Assembly (NCBI RefSeq): GCF_029227915.1
Contig: NC_079882.1
Coordinates: 16,630,501-16,694,500 of the forward strand
DNA length: 64,000 bases
Reading direction: 5' to 3'
Origin: Hydractinia symbiolongicarpus
Taxonomy: Eukaryota; Cnidaria; Hydrozoa; Anthoathecata; Hydractiniidae
The notes beneath the pieces were generated by a model. The model made no database searches, was not told where the DNA came from, and was given only the letters and a program-made list of their open reading frames with translations. This document shows, piece by piece, positions 1 to 12,083 of this stretch. The translations under genes were made by a program, and so were the position numbers. Position 1 is the stretch's first letter. Each line of letters starts with the position of its first letter.

Positions 1-1583
1 AGACCAATGGTAACCTGCGGTGAAACTACGTGATTTACGTATGAAGCCTTTACTAGACTGCAAAAGGCCAAATTACAGTCTTTATAGGACTGTGCACGTA
101 GTTAAGAGTGTTGCAAGGCAACGGCGCTAATGAAAACGACTTGGGACGTTGTAGCGCATTGAGACTGGAAGGACTAGGCCAATGGTGACCTGCGCAGAGC
201 GGTGAAACCACGTGATTAACGTGTGAGGCCTTTATTTGACTGCAAAGTGCAATACTACAGCCTTTATAGGACTGTGCAGGTAGTTAAGAGTGTCTTAAGG
301 CAACGGCGCTAATGAAAACGACTTCAGACGTTGTAGCACATTGAGATTGGAAGGACTAGGCCAATGAAAACCTGCCCAGGCAAATGGAACAACGTGATTT
401 ACGTGTGAGGCCTTTATTAGACTGCAAAAGGCCATAATACAGCCTTTATAGGACTAGGACGTAGTTAAGAGTGTTCTAAGGCAACTTCGCTAATGAAAAC
501 GACTTGGGACGTTGTAGTGCATTGAGACTGGAAGGACTAGGCCAATGGAAAACTGCGCAGACCGGTGAAACCACGTGATTTACGTGTGAGGCCTTTATTA
601 GACTGCAAAAGGCCATATTACAGCCTTTATAGGACTGTGCAAGTATTTAAGAGTGTTGTAAGGCAACAGCGATAATAAAAACGACTTGAGACGTTGTAGG
701 TCATTTAGACTGGAAGGAATAGTCCAATGGTAACCTGCGCAGACCGGTGAAACCACGTCAATAACGTGTGAGGCCTTTATTAGACTGCAAAAGGCCAAAT
801 TACAGCCTTTATAGGACTGTGAACGTAGTTAAGAGTGTCTTAAGGCAACGGCGCTAATGAAAGCGACTTGAGACGTTGTAGCGCATTGAGACTGGAAGGA
901 CTAGGCCAATGGTGACCTGCGCAGAGCGGTGAAACCACGTGATTAACGTGTGAGGCCTTTATTAGACTGCAAAAGGCCATATTACAGCCTTTATAGGACT
1001 GTGCAAGTATTTAAGAGTGTTGTAAGGCAACAGCGATAATGAAAACGACTTGAGACGTTGTAGCACATTTAGACTGGAAGGACTAGGTCAATGGTGACCT
1101 GCGCAGACCGGTGAAACCACGTGATTTACATATGAAGCCTTTACTAGACTGCAAAAGGCCAAATTACAGCCTTTATAGGACTGTGCACGTAGTTAAGAAT
1201 GTCTTAAGGCAACAGCGATAATGAAAACGACTTGAGACGTTGTAGCACATTGAGACTGGAAGGACTAGGTCAATGGTGACCTGCGCAGACCTGTGAAACC
1301 ACGTGATTAACGTGTGAGGCCTTTATTAGACTGCAAAAGGCCATATTACAGATTTTATAGGACTGTGCACGTAGTTAAGAGTGTCTTAAGGCAACGGCGC
1401 TAATGAAAACGACTTGACACGTTGTAGCACATTGAGACTGGAAGGACTAGGTCAATGGTGACCTGCGCAGACAGGTGAAACCACGTGATTTACGTGTGAG
1501 GCCTTTATTACACTGCAAAAGGCCATATTAAAGCCTTTATAGGACTGTGCAGGTAGTTAAGAGTGTTCTAAGGCCACGGCGCT
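1..1583. repeat. Left-edge mixed satellite segment
   Basis: The array is already in progress at base 1. The first unit carries the 7-bp deletion (TGCGGTG at 16-22) and resembles the unit near 2.36 kb. From about 300 to 1390 the subtype order matches about 24.82-25.91 kb at an offset near 24,515 bp. Shared features include the AATAAAAACG monomer with GTAGGTCATTTAG, and the CAGATTTTATAGG monomer. From about 1370 the order switches to that seen from 23.35 kb onwards. No other sequence is present. Confidence 0.85.
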
Positions 1584-2850
1584 AAGGAAAACCACTTGAG
1601 ACGTTGTAGCACATTGAGACTGGAAGGACTAGGCCAATGGAAACCTGCACAGGCAAATGAAACCACGTCATTTACGTGTGAGGCCTTTATTAGGCTGCAA
1701 AAGGCCATAATACAGCCTTTATAGGACTGTGGACGAAGTTAAGAGTGTTCTAAGGCAACTTCGCTAATGAAAACGACTTGGGACGTTGTAGCGCATTGAG
1801 ACTGAAAGGACTACGCTAATGGTAACCTGCGCAGACCGGTGAAACCACGTGATTTACGTGTGAAGCCTTTATTAGACTGCAAAAGGCCATATTGCAGCCT
1901 TTATAGGACTGTGCACGTATTTAAGAGTGTTGTAAGGCAACAGCGATAATGAAAAAAACTTCAGACGTTGTAGCGCATTGAGACTGGATCGACTAGTCCA
2001 ATGGTAACCTGTACAGGCAGGTGAAACCACGTGATTTACGTGTGAGGCCTCTATTAGACTGCAAAAGGCCAAATAACAGCCTTTATAGGACTGTGCACGT
2101 AGTTAAGAGTGTTGTAAGGCAACAGCGCTAATGAAAACGACTTGGGACGTTGTAGCGCATTGAGACTGGAACGACTAGTCCATTGGTAACCTGCACAGGC
2201 AGATGGAACCACGTGATTTACGTGTGAGGCCTTTATTAGACTGCAAAAGGCCAAATTACAGCCTTTATAGGACTGTGAACGTAGTTAAGAGTGTCTTAAG
2301 GCAACGGCGCTAATGAAAGCGACTTGAGACGTTGTAGCACATTGAGACTGGAAGGACTAGACCAATGGTAACCTGCGGTGAAACTACGTGATTTACGTAT
2401 GAAGCCTTTACTAGACTGCAAAAGGCCAAATTACAGTCTTTATAGGACTGTGCACGTAGTTAAGAGTGTTGCAAGGCAACGGCGCTAATGAAAACGACTT
2501 GGGACGTTGTAGCGCATTGAGACTGGAAGGACTAAGCCAATGGTGACCTGCGCAGAGCGGTGAAACCACGTGATTAACGTGTGAGGCCTTTATTTGACTG
2601 CAAAGTGCAATACTACAGCCTTTATAGGACTGTGCAGGTAGTTAAGAGTGTCTTAAGGCAACGGCGCTAATGAAAACGACTTGAGACGTTGTAGCACATT
2701 GAGACTGAAAGGACTAGGTCAATGGTGACCTGCGCAGACAGGTGAAACCACGTGATTTACGTGTGAGGCCTTTATTACACTGCAAAAGGCCATATTAAAG
2801 CCTTTATAGGACTGTGCAGGTAGTTAAGAGTGTTCTAAGGCCACGGCGCT
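1584..2850. repeat. 1267-bp seven-monomer HOR unit, left copy
   Basis: Seven monomers lie between two occurrences of CGCTAAGG (1584 and 2851). In order these include a GTGGACGAAGTT monomer, a GAAAAAAACT/GGATCGACTAG monomer, a GGCCTCTATT/CCATTGG monomer, the 7-bp-deletion monomer (TGCGGTG at 2374-2380) and a TTTGACTGCAAAGTGC monomer. Seven times 182 minus 7 gives 1267, which is the observed length. The same order recurs at 17.4-19.9, 22.3-23.6 and 31.0-33.5 kb. Confidence 0.85.
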
Positions 2851-5203
2851 AAGGAAAACAACTTGGGACGTTGTAGCACATTGAGACTGAAAGGACTAGA
2901 CCAATGGTAACCTGCGCAGGCAGGTGAAACCACGTGATTTACGTATGAAGCCTTTACTAGACTGCAAAAGGCCAAATTACAGCCTTTATAGGACTGTGCA
3001 CGTAGTTAAGAGTGTCTTAAGGCAACGGCGCTAATGAAAACGACTTCAGACGTTGTAGCACATTGAGATTGGAAGGACTAGGCCAATGAAAACCTGCCCA
3101 GGCAAATGGAACAACGTGATTTACGTGTGAGGCCTTTATTAGACTGCAAAAGGCCATATTACAGCCTTTATAGGACTGTGCAAGTATTTAAGAGTGTTGT
3201 AAGGCAACAGCGATAATAAAAAAGACTTGAGACGTTGTAGGTCATTTAGACTGGAAGGAATAGTCCAATGGTAACCTGCGCAGACCGGTGAAACCACGTC
3301 AATAACGTGTGAGGCCTTTATTAGACTGCAAAAGGCCAAATTACAGCCTTTATAGGACTGTGAACGTAGTTAAGAGTGTCTTAAGGCAACGGCGCTAACG
3401 AAAGCGACTTGAGACGTTGTAGCGCATTGAGACTGGAAGGACTAGGCCAATGGTGACCTGCGCAGAGCGGTGAAACCACGTGATTAACGTGTGAGGCCTT
3501 TATTAGACTGCAAAAGGCCATATTACAGCCTTTATAGGACTGTGCAAGTATTTAAGAGTGTTGTAAGGCAACAGCGATAATGAAAACGACTTGAGACGTT
3601 GTAGCACATTTAGACTGGAAGGACTAGGTCAATGGTGACCTGCGCAGACCGGTGAAACCACGTGATTTACATATGAAGCATTTACTAGACTGCAAAAGGC
3701 CAAATTACAGCCTTTATAGGACTGTGCACGTAGTTAAGAGTGTCTTAAGGCAACGGCGCTAATGAAAACGACTTGAGACGTTGTAGCACATTGAGACTGG
3801 AAGGACTAGGTCAATGGTGACCTGCGCAGACCTGTGAAACCACGTGATTAACGTGTGAGGCCTTTATTAGACTGCAAAAGGCCATATTACAGATTTTGTA
3901 GGACTGTGCACGTAGTTAAGAGTGTCTTAAGGCAACGGCGCTAATGAAAGCGACTTGAGACGTTGTAGCACATTGAGACTGGAAGGACTAGACCAATGGT
4001 AACCTGCGGTGAAACTACGTGATTTACGTATGAAGCCTTTACTAGACTGCAAAAGGCCAAATTACAGCCTTTATAGGACTGTGCACGTAGTTAAGAGTGT
4101 TGCAAGGCAACGGCGCTAATGAAAACGACTTGGGACGTTGTAGCGCATTGAGACTGGAAGGACTAGGACAATGGTGACCTGCGCAGATCGGTGAAACCGC
4201 GTGATTAACGTGTGAGGCCTTTATTTGACTGCAAAGGGCAATACTACAGCCTTTATAGGACTGTGCAGTTAGTTAAGAGTATCTTATGGCAACGGCGCTA
4301 ATGAAAACGACGTGAAACGTTGTAGCACATTGAGACTGGAAGGACTAGGTCAATGGTGACCTGCGCAGACAGGTGAAACCACGTGATTTACGTGTGAGGC
4401 CTTTATTAGACTGCAAAAGGCCATATTACAGCCTTTATAGTACTAGGACATAGTTAAGAGTGTTCTAAGGCAATTTCGCTAATGAAAACGACTTGGGACG
4501 TTGTAGCGCATTGAGACTGGAAGGACTAGGCCAATGGTAACCTGCGCAGACCGGTGAAACCACGTGATTTACGTGTGAGACCTTTATTAGACTGCAAAAG
4601 GCCATATTACAGCCTTTATAGGACTGTGCAAGTATTTAAGAGTGTTGTAAGGCAACAGCGATAATGAAAACGACTTGAGACGTTGTAGCACATTTAGACT
4701 GGAAGGAGCAGGTCAATGGTGACCTGCGCAGACCGGTGAAACCACGTGATTTACATATGAAGCCTTTACTAGACTGCAAAAGACCAAATTACAGCCTTTA
4801 TAGGACTGTGCACGTAGTTAAGAGTGTTGTAAGGCAGCGGCGCTAATGAAAACGACTTGGGACGTTGTAGCGCATTGAGATTGGAAGGACTAGGCCAATG
4901 GTGACCTGCGCAGACCGGTGAAACCACGTGATTAACGTGTGAGGCCTTTATTAGACTGCAAAGGGCAATACTACAGCCTTTATAGGACTGTGCACGTAGT
5001 TAAGAGTGTCTTAAGGCAACGGCGCTAATGAAAACGACTTGAGACGTTGTAGCACATTGAGACTGGAAGGACTAGGCCAATGGAAACCTGCACAGGGAAA
5101 TGGAACAACGTGATTTACGTGTGAGGCCTTTATTAGACTGCAAAGGGCCATATTACAGCCTTTATAGGACTGTGCAAGTAGTTAAGAGTGTCTTAACGCA
5201 ACG
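2851..5203. repeat. Satellite block matching 24.6-27.2 and 33.5-36.1 kb
   Basis: This block has the same monomer order as 24,644-27,170 and 33,534-36,060. It includes another 7-bp-deletion monomer (4005-4011), a GACGTGAAACG monomer and a CTAGGACATAG monomer. Compared with the right-hand copies it lacks the monomer with GGACTAGGACG that should follow the GAAAACCTGCCCAGG unit near 3100. The match ends abruptly near 5203, where the reading changes to a GACGCTGTAGC subtype. Confidence 0.82.
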
Positions 5204-7917
5204 GCGCTAATGAAAATGACTTGGGACGCTGTAGCGCATTAAGACTGGAAGTAATAGTCCAATGGTAACCTGCACAGACAAATGGAACCACGCGATTTAC
5301 GTGTGAGGCCTTTATTAGACTGCAAAAGGCCATATTACAGACTTTATAGGACTGTGCACGTATTTAGGAGTGTTGTAAGGCAACAGCGATAATGAAAACG
5401 ACTTGGGACGTTGTAGCGCATTGAGACTGGAAGGACTAGGCCAATGGTAACCTGCGCAGGCAGGTGAAAAAACGTGATTTACGTGTGAAGCCTTTATTAG
5501 ACTGCAAAAGGCCATATTACAGCCTTTATAGGACTGTGCACGTAGTTAAGAGTGTTGTATGGCAACGGCGCTAATGAAAATGACTTGGGACGCTGTAGCG
5601 CATTGAGACTGGAAGTAATAGTCCAATGGTAACCTGCACAGACAAATGGAACCACGCGATTTACGTGTGAGGCCTTTATTAGACTGCAAAAGGCCATATT
5701 ACAGCCTTTATCGGACTGTGCACGTAGTTAAGAGTGTTGTATGGCAACGGCGCTAATGAAAATGACCTGGGACGTTGTAGCGCATTGAGACTGGAAGGAC
5801 TAGGCCAATGGTAACCTGCGCAGACCGGTGAAATCACGTGATTTACGTGTGAGGCCTTTTTAGACTGCAAAAGGCCATATTACAGCCTTTATAGGACTGT
5901 GCACGTAGTTAAGAGTGTTGTATGGCAACGGCGCTAATGAAAATGAATTGGGACGCTGTAGCGCATTTAGACTGGAAGGAATAGTCGAATGGTAACCTGC
6001 ACAGACCAGTGAAACCATTTGATTTCCGTGTGAGGCCTTTATTAGACTGCAAAAGGCCATATTACAGCCTTTACAGGACTGTGCACGTAGTTAAGAGTGT
6101 TGTAAAGCAACAGCGCTAATGAAAACGACTTGGGAGGTTGTAGCGCATTGAGACTGGAACGACTAGTCCAATGGTAACCTGCACAGGCAGATGGAACCAC
6201 GTGATTTACGTGGGAGGCCTTTATTAGACTGCAAAAGACCAAATTACAGCCTTTATAGGACTGTCCACGTAGTTAAGAGTGTTGTAAGGCAACGGCGCTA
6301 ATGAGAACGACTTGGGACGTTGTAGCGCATTGAGACTGTAAGGACTAGGCCAATGGTAATCTACGCAGATTGGTGAAACCACGTGATTTACGTGTGTGAC
6401 CTTTATTAGACTTCAAAAGGCTATATTACAGCCTTTACAGGACTGTGCAGGTAGTTAAGAGTGTTCTAAAGGCCACGGCGCTAAGGAAAACCACTTGAAA
6501 CGTTGTAGTGCATTGAGACTGGAAGGACTAGGCCAATGGTAACCTACGCAGATTGGTGAAACCACGTGATTTACGTGTGTGACCTTTATTAGACTGCAAA
6601 AGGCCATATTACAGCCTTTATAGGATTGTGAACGTAGTTAAGAGTGTTGTAAAGCAACGGCGCTAATGAAAACGACTTGGGACGTTGTAGCACATTGAGA
6701 CTGGAAGGACTAAGCCAATGGTAACCTGCGCAGGCAGGTGAAACAACGTGATTTACCTGTGAAGGCTTTATTACACTGCAAAAGGCCATATTACAGCCTT
6801 TATAGGACTGTGCACGTAGTTAAGAGTGTTGTATGGCAACGGCGCTAATGAAAATGACTTGGGACGCTGTAGCGCATTGAGACTGGAAGTAATAGTCCAA
6901 TGGTAACCTGCACAGACAAATGGAACCGCGCGATTTACGTGTGAGGCCTTTATTAGACTGCAAAAGGCCATATTACAGCCTTTATAGGACTGTGCACGTA
7001 TTTAGGAGTGTTGTAAGGCAACAGCAATAATGAAAACGACTTGGGACGTTGTAGCGCATTGAGACTGGAAGGACTAGGCCAATGGTAACCTGCGCAGGCA
7101 GGTGAAACAACGTGATTTACGTGTGAAGCCTTTATTAGACTGCAAAAGGCCATATTACAGCCTTTATAGGACTGTGCACGTAGTTAAGAGTGTTGTAAGG
7201 CAACAGCGCTAGTGAAAACGACTTGGGACGTTGTAGCGCATTGAGACTGGAACGACTAGTCCAATGGTAACCTGCACAGGCAGATGGAACCACGTGATTT
7301 ACGTGTGAGGCCTTTATTAGACTGCAAAAGACCAAATTACAGCCTTTATAGGACTGTGCACGTAGTTAAGAGTGTTGTAAGGCAACGGCGCTAATGAGAA
7401 CGACTTGGGACGTTGTAGCGCATTGAGACTGGAAGGACTAGGCCAATGGTAACCTACGCCGACAGGTGAAACTACGTGATTTACGTGTGAGGCCTTTATT
7501 AGACTGCAAAAGGCCATATTACAGCCTTTATAGGACTGTACAGGTAGTTAAGAGTGTTCTAAAGCCACGGTGCTAAGGAAAACCACTTGGAACGTTGTAG
7601 TGCATTGAGACTGGAAGGAATAGTCCAATGGTAACCTGCGCAGGCAGATGGAACCACGTGATTTACGTGTGAGGACTTTATTAGACTGCAAAGGGCCATT
7701 ATACAGCCTTTATAGGACTGTGCACGTAGTTAAGAGTGTTGTAAAGCAACGGCGCCAATGAAAACGACTTGGGACATTGTAGCGCATTGAGACTGTGAGG
7801 ACTAGGCCAATGGTAACCTGCGCAGACAGGTGAAACCACGTGATTTACGTGTGAGGCCTTTATTAGACTGCAAAAGGCCATATTACAGCCTTTATAGGAC
7901 TGTGCACGTAGTTAAGA
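5204..7917. repeat. Poorly homogenised satellite island
   Basis: About 15 monomers have private variants: TGTATGGCAACGG, AATGACTTGGGACGCTGTAG, GGAAGTAATAGTCC, GTATTTAGGAG and a 1-bp-shorter unit near 5852-5860. Units repeat locally (5.32-5.70 kb resembles 6.77-7.15 kb at about 9 and 7 monomers; 6.04 kb resembles 7.14 kb). I find no long same-order copy elsewhere in the window. This looks like a segment that has escaped the recent duplications, possibly an older part of the array. Confidence 0.75.
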
Positions 7918-10900
7918 GTGTTCTAAGGCAACTTCGCCAATGAAAACGACTTGGGACGTTGTAGTGCGTTGAGACTGGAAGGAATAGTCCAATGGTAACC
8001 TGCGCAGGCAGGTGAAACCACGTGATTTACGTATGAAGCCTTTACTAGACTGCAAAAGGCCAAATTACAGCCTTTATAGGACTGTGCACGTAGTTAAGAG
8101 TGTTGTAAGGAAACGGCACTAATGAAAACGACTTGGGACGTTGTAGCACATTGAGACTGTAAGGACTAGACCAATGGTAACCTGTGCAGACAGGTTAAAC
8201 CACGTGATTTACGTGTGAGACCTTTATTAGACTGCAAAAGGCCATATTACAGCCTTTATAGGACTGTGCACGTAGTTGAGAGTGTTCTAAGGCAACTTCG
8301 CCAATGAAAACGACTTGGGACGTTGTAGCGCATTGAGACTGGAAGGACTAGGCCAATGGTGACCTGCGCAGACCGGTGAAACCACGTGATTAACGTGTGA
8401 GGCCTTTATTAGACTGCAAAGGGCAATACTACAGCCTTTATAGGACTGTGCACGTAGTTAAGAGTGTCCTAAGGCAACGGCGTTAATGAAAACGACTTGA
8501 GACGTTGTAGCACATTGAGACTGGAAGGACTAGGCCAATGGAAACCTGCACAGGCAAATGGAACAACGTGATTTACGTGTGAGGCCTTCATTAGACTGCA
8601 AAGGGCCATATTACAGCCTTTATAGGACTGTGCACGTAGTTAAGAGTGTCTTAAGGCAACGGCGTTAATGAAAACGACTTGGGACGTTGTAGTGCATTGA
8701 GACTGTAAGGACTAGGCCAATGGTAACCTACGCCGACAGGTGAAACCACGTGATTTACGTGTGAGGCCTTTATTAGACTGCAAAAGGCCATATTACAGCC
8801 TTTATAGGACTGTGCACGTAGTTAAGAGTGTTCTAAGGCAACTTCGCCAATGCAAACGACTTGGGACGTTGTAGTGCATTGAGACTGGAAGGAATAGTCC
8901 AATGGTAACCTGCGCAGGCAGATAGAACCACGTGATTTACGTGTGAGGCTTTTATTAGACTGCAAAAGGCCATATTACAGCCTTTATAGGACTGTGCACG
9001 TAGTTAAGAGTGTTGTAAAGCAATGGCGCTAATGAAAACGACTTGGGACGTTGTAGCACATGGAGATTGGAAGGACTAGACCAATGGTAACCTGCGCAGG
9101 CAGGTAAAACCTCGGGATTTACGTATGAAGCCTTTACTAGACTGCAAAAGGCCAAATTACAGCTTTTATAGGACTGTGCACGTAGTTAAGAGTGTCTTAA
9201 GGCACGGCGCTAATGAAAACGACTTAAGACGTTGTAGCACCTTGAGACTGGAAGGACTAGGTCAATGGTGACCTGCGCAGACAGGTGAAACCACGTGATT
9301 TACGTGTGAGGCCTTTATTAGACTGCAAAAGGCCATATTACAGCCTTTATAGGACTGTACAGGTAGTTAGGAGTGTTCTAAAGCCACGGCGCTAAGGAAA
9401 ACCACTTGGAACGTTGTAGTGCATTGAGACTGGAAGGAATAGTCCAATGGTAACCTGCGCAGGCAGATGGAACCACGTGATTTACGTGTGAGGACTTTAT
9501 TAGACTGCAAAGGGCCATTATACAGCCTTTATAGGACTGTGCACGTAGTTAAGAGTGTTGTAAAGCAACGGCGCCAATAAAAACGACTTGGGACGTTGTA
9601 GCGCATTGAGACTGTGAGGACTAGGCCAGTGGTAACCTGCGCAGACAGGTGAAACCACGTGATTTACGTGTGAGGCCTTTATTAGACTGCAAAAGGCCAT
9701 ATTACAGCTTTTATAGGACTGTGCACGTAGTTAAGAGTGTTCTAAGGCAACTTCGCCAATGAAAACGACTTGGGACGTTGTAGTGCGTTGAGACTGGAAG
9801 GAATAGTCCAATGGTAACCTGCGCAGGCAGGTGAAACCACGTGATTTACGTATGAAGCCTTTACTAGACTGCAAAAGGCCAAATTACAGCCTTTATAGGA
9901 CTGTGCACGTAGTTAAGAGTGTTGTAAGGCAACGGCACTAATGAAAACGACTTGGGACGTTGTAGCACATTGAGACTGTAAGGACTAGACCAATGGTAAC
10001 CTGTGCAGACAGGTTAAACCACGTGATTTACGTGTGAGGCCTTTATTAGACTGCAAAAGGCCATATTATAGCCTTTATAGGACTGTGTACGTAGTTGAGA
10101 GTGTTCTAAGGGAACTTCGCCAATGAAAACGACTTGGGACGTTGTAGCACATTGAGACTGAAAGGACTAGACCAATGGTAACCTGCGCAGGCAGGTGAAA
10201 CCAAGTGATTTACGTATGAAGCCTTTACTAGACTGCAAAAGGCCAAATTACAGCCTTTATAGGACTGTGCACGTAGTTAAGAGTGTTGTAAGGCAGCGGC
10301 GCTAATGAAAACGACTTGGGACGTTGTAGCGCATTGAGACTGGAAGGACTAGGCCAATGGTGACCTGCGCAGACCGGTGAAACCACGTGATTAACGTGTG
10401 AGGCCTTTATTAGACTGCAAAGGGCAATACTACAGCCTTTATAGGACTGTGCACGTAGTTAAGAGTGTTCTAAGGCAACTTCGCCAATGCAAACGACTTG
10501 GGACGTTGTAGTGCATTGAGACTGGAAGGAATAGTCCAATGGTAACCTGCGCAGGCAGATGGAACCACGTGATTTACGTGTGAGGCTTTTATTAGACTGC
10601 AAAAGGCCATATTACAGCCTTTATAGGACTGTGCACGTAGTTAAGAGTGTTGTAAAGCAATGGCGCTAATGAAAACGACTTGGGACGTTGTAGCACATGG
10701 AGATTGGAAGGACTAGACCAATGGTAACCTGCGCAGGCAGGTGAAACCTCGTGATTTACGTATGAAGCCTTTACTAGACTGCAAAAGGCCAAATTACAGC
10801 TTTTATAGGACTGTGCACGTAGTGAAGAGTGTCTTAAGGCACGGCGCTAATGAAAACGACTTGAGACGTTGTAGCACCTTGAGACTGGAAGGACTAGGTC

Positions 10901-12083
10901 AATGGTGACCTGCGCAGACAGGTGAAACCACGTGATTTACGTGTGAGGCCTTTATTAGACTACAAAAGGCCATATTACAGCCTTTATAGGACTGTGTAGG
11001 TAGTTAAGAGTGTTCTAAGGCCACGGCGCTAAGGAAAACCACTTGGAACGTTGTAGTGCATTGAGACTGGAAGGAATAGTCCAATGGTAACCTGCGCAGG
11101 CAGATGGAACCACGTGATTTACGTGTGAGGCCTTTGATAGATTGCAAAAGGCGATATTGCAGCCTTTATAGGACTGTGCAAGTAGTTAAGAGTGTTGTAA
11201 AGCAACGGCGCTAATGAAAACAACTTGGGACGTTGTAGCACATTGAGACTGAAAGGACTAGACCAATGGTAACCTGCGCAGGCAGGTGAAACCACGTGAT
11301 TTACGTATGAAGCCTTTACTAGACTGCAAAAGGCCAAATTACAGCCTTTATAGGACTGTGCACGTAGTTAAGAGTGTCTTAAGGCAACGGCGCTAATGAA
11401 AACGACTTCAGACGTTGTAGCACATTGAGATTGGAAGGACTAGGCCAATGAAAACCTGCCCAGGCAAATGGAACAACGTGATTTACGTGTGAGGCCTTTA
11501 TTAGACTGCAAAAGGCCATAATACAGCCTTTATAGGACTAGGACGTAGTTAAGAGTGTTCTAAGGTAACTTCGCTAATGAAAACGACTTGGGACGTTGTA
11601 GTGCATTGAGACTGGAAGGACTAGGCCAATGGAAAACTGCGCAGACCGGTGAAACCACGTGATTTACGTGTGAGGCCTTTATTAGACTGCAAAAGGCCAT
11701 ATTACAGCCTTTATAGAACTGTGCAAGTATTTAAGAGTGTTGTAAGGCAACAGCGATAATAAAAACGACTTGAGACGTTGTAGGTCATTTAGACTGGAAG
11801 GAATAGTCCAATGGTAACCTGCGCAAACCGGTGAAACCACGTCATTAACGTGTGAGGCCTTTATTAGACTGCAAAAGGCCAAATTACAGCCTTTATAGGA
11901 CTGTGAACGTAGTTAAGAGTGTCTTAAGGCAACGGTGCTAATGAAAGCGACTTGAGACGTTGTAGCGCATTGAGACTGGAAGGACTAGGCCAATGGTGAC
12001 CTGCGCAGAGCGGTGAAACCACGTGATTAACGTGTGAGGCCTTTATTTGACTGCAAAGTGCAATACTACAGCCTTTATAGGAC
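7918..12083. repeat. Tandem segmental duplication, copy 1 (23 monomers)
   Basis: A block of about 4.18 kb recurs immediately downstream. Markers shared with copy 2 include GTAGTGCGTTGAG, GGTTAAACCACG, CACATGGAGATTGG, GGAGGACTTTATT or GAGGACTTTATT, and the AAGGCGATATTGCAG monomer. Within this copy, 7.56-8.34 kb is also similar to 9.38-10.15 kb at an offset near 1819 bp (10 monomers), and 8.8-9.2 kb resembles 10.5-10.8 kb at 1637 bp (9 monomers). Confidence 0.82.
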
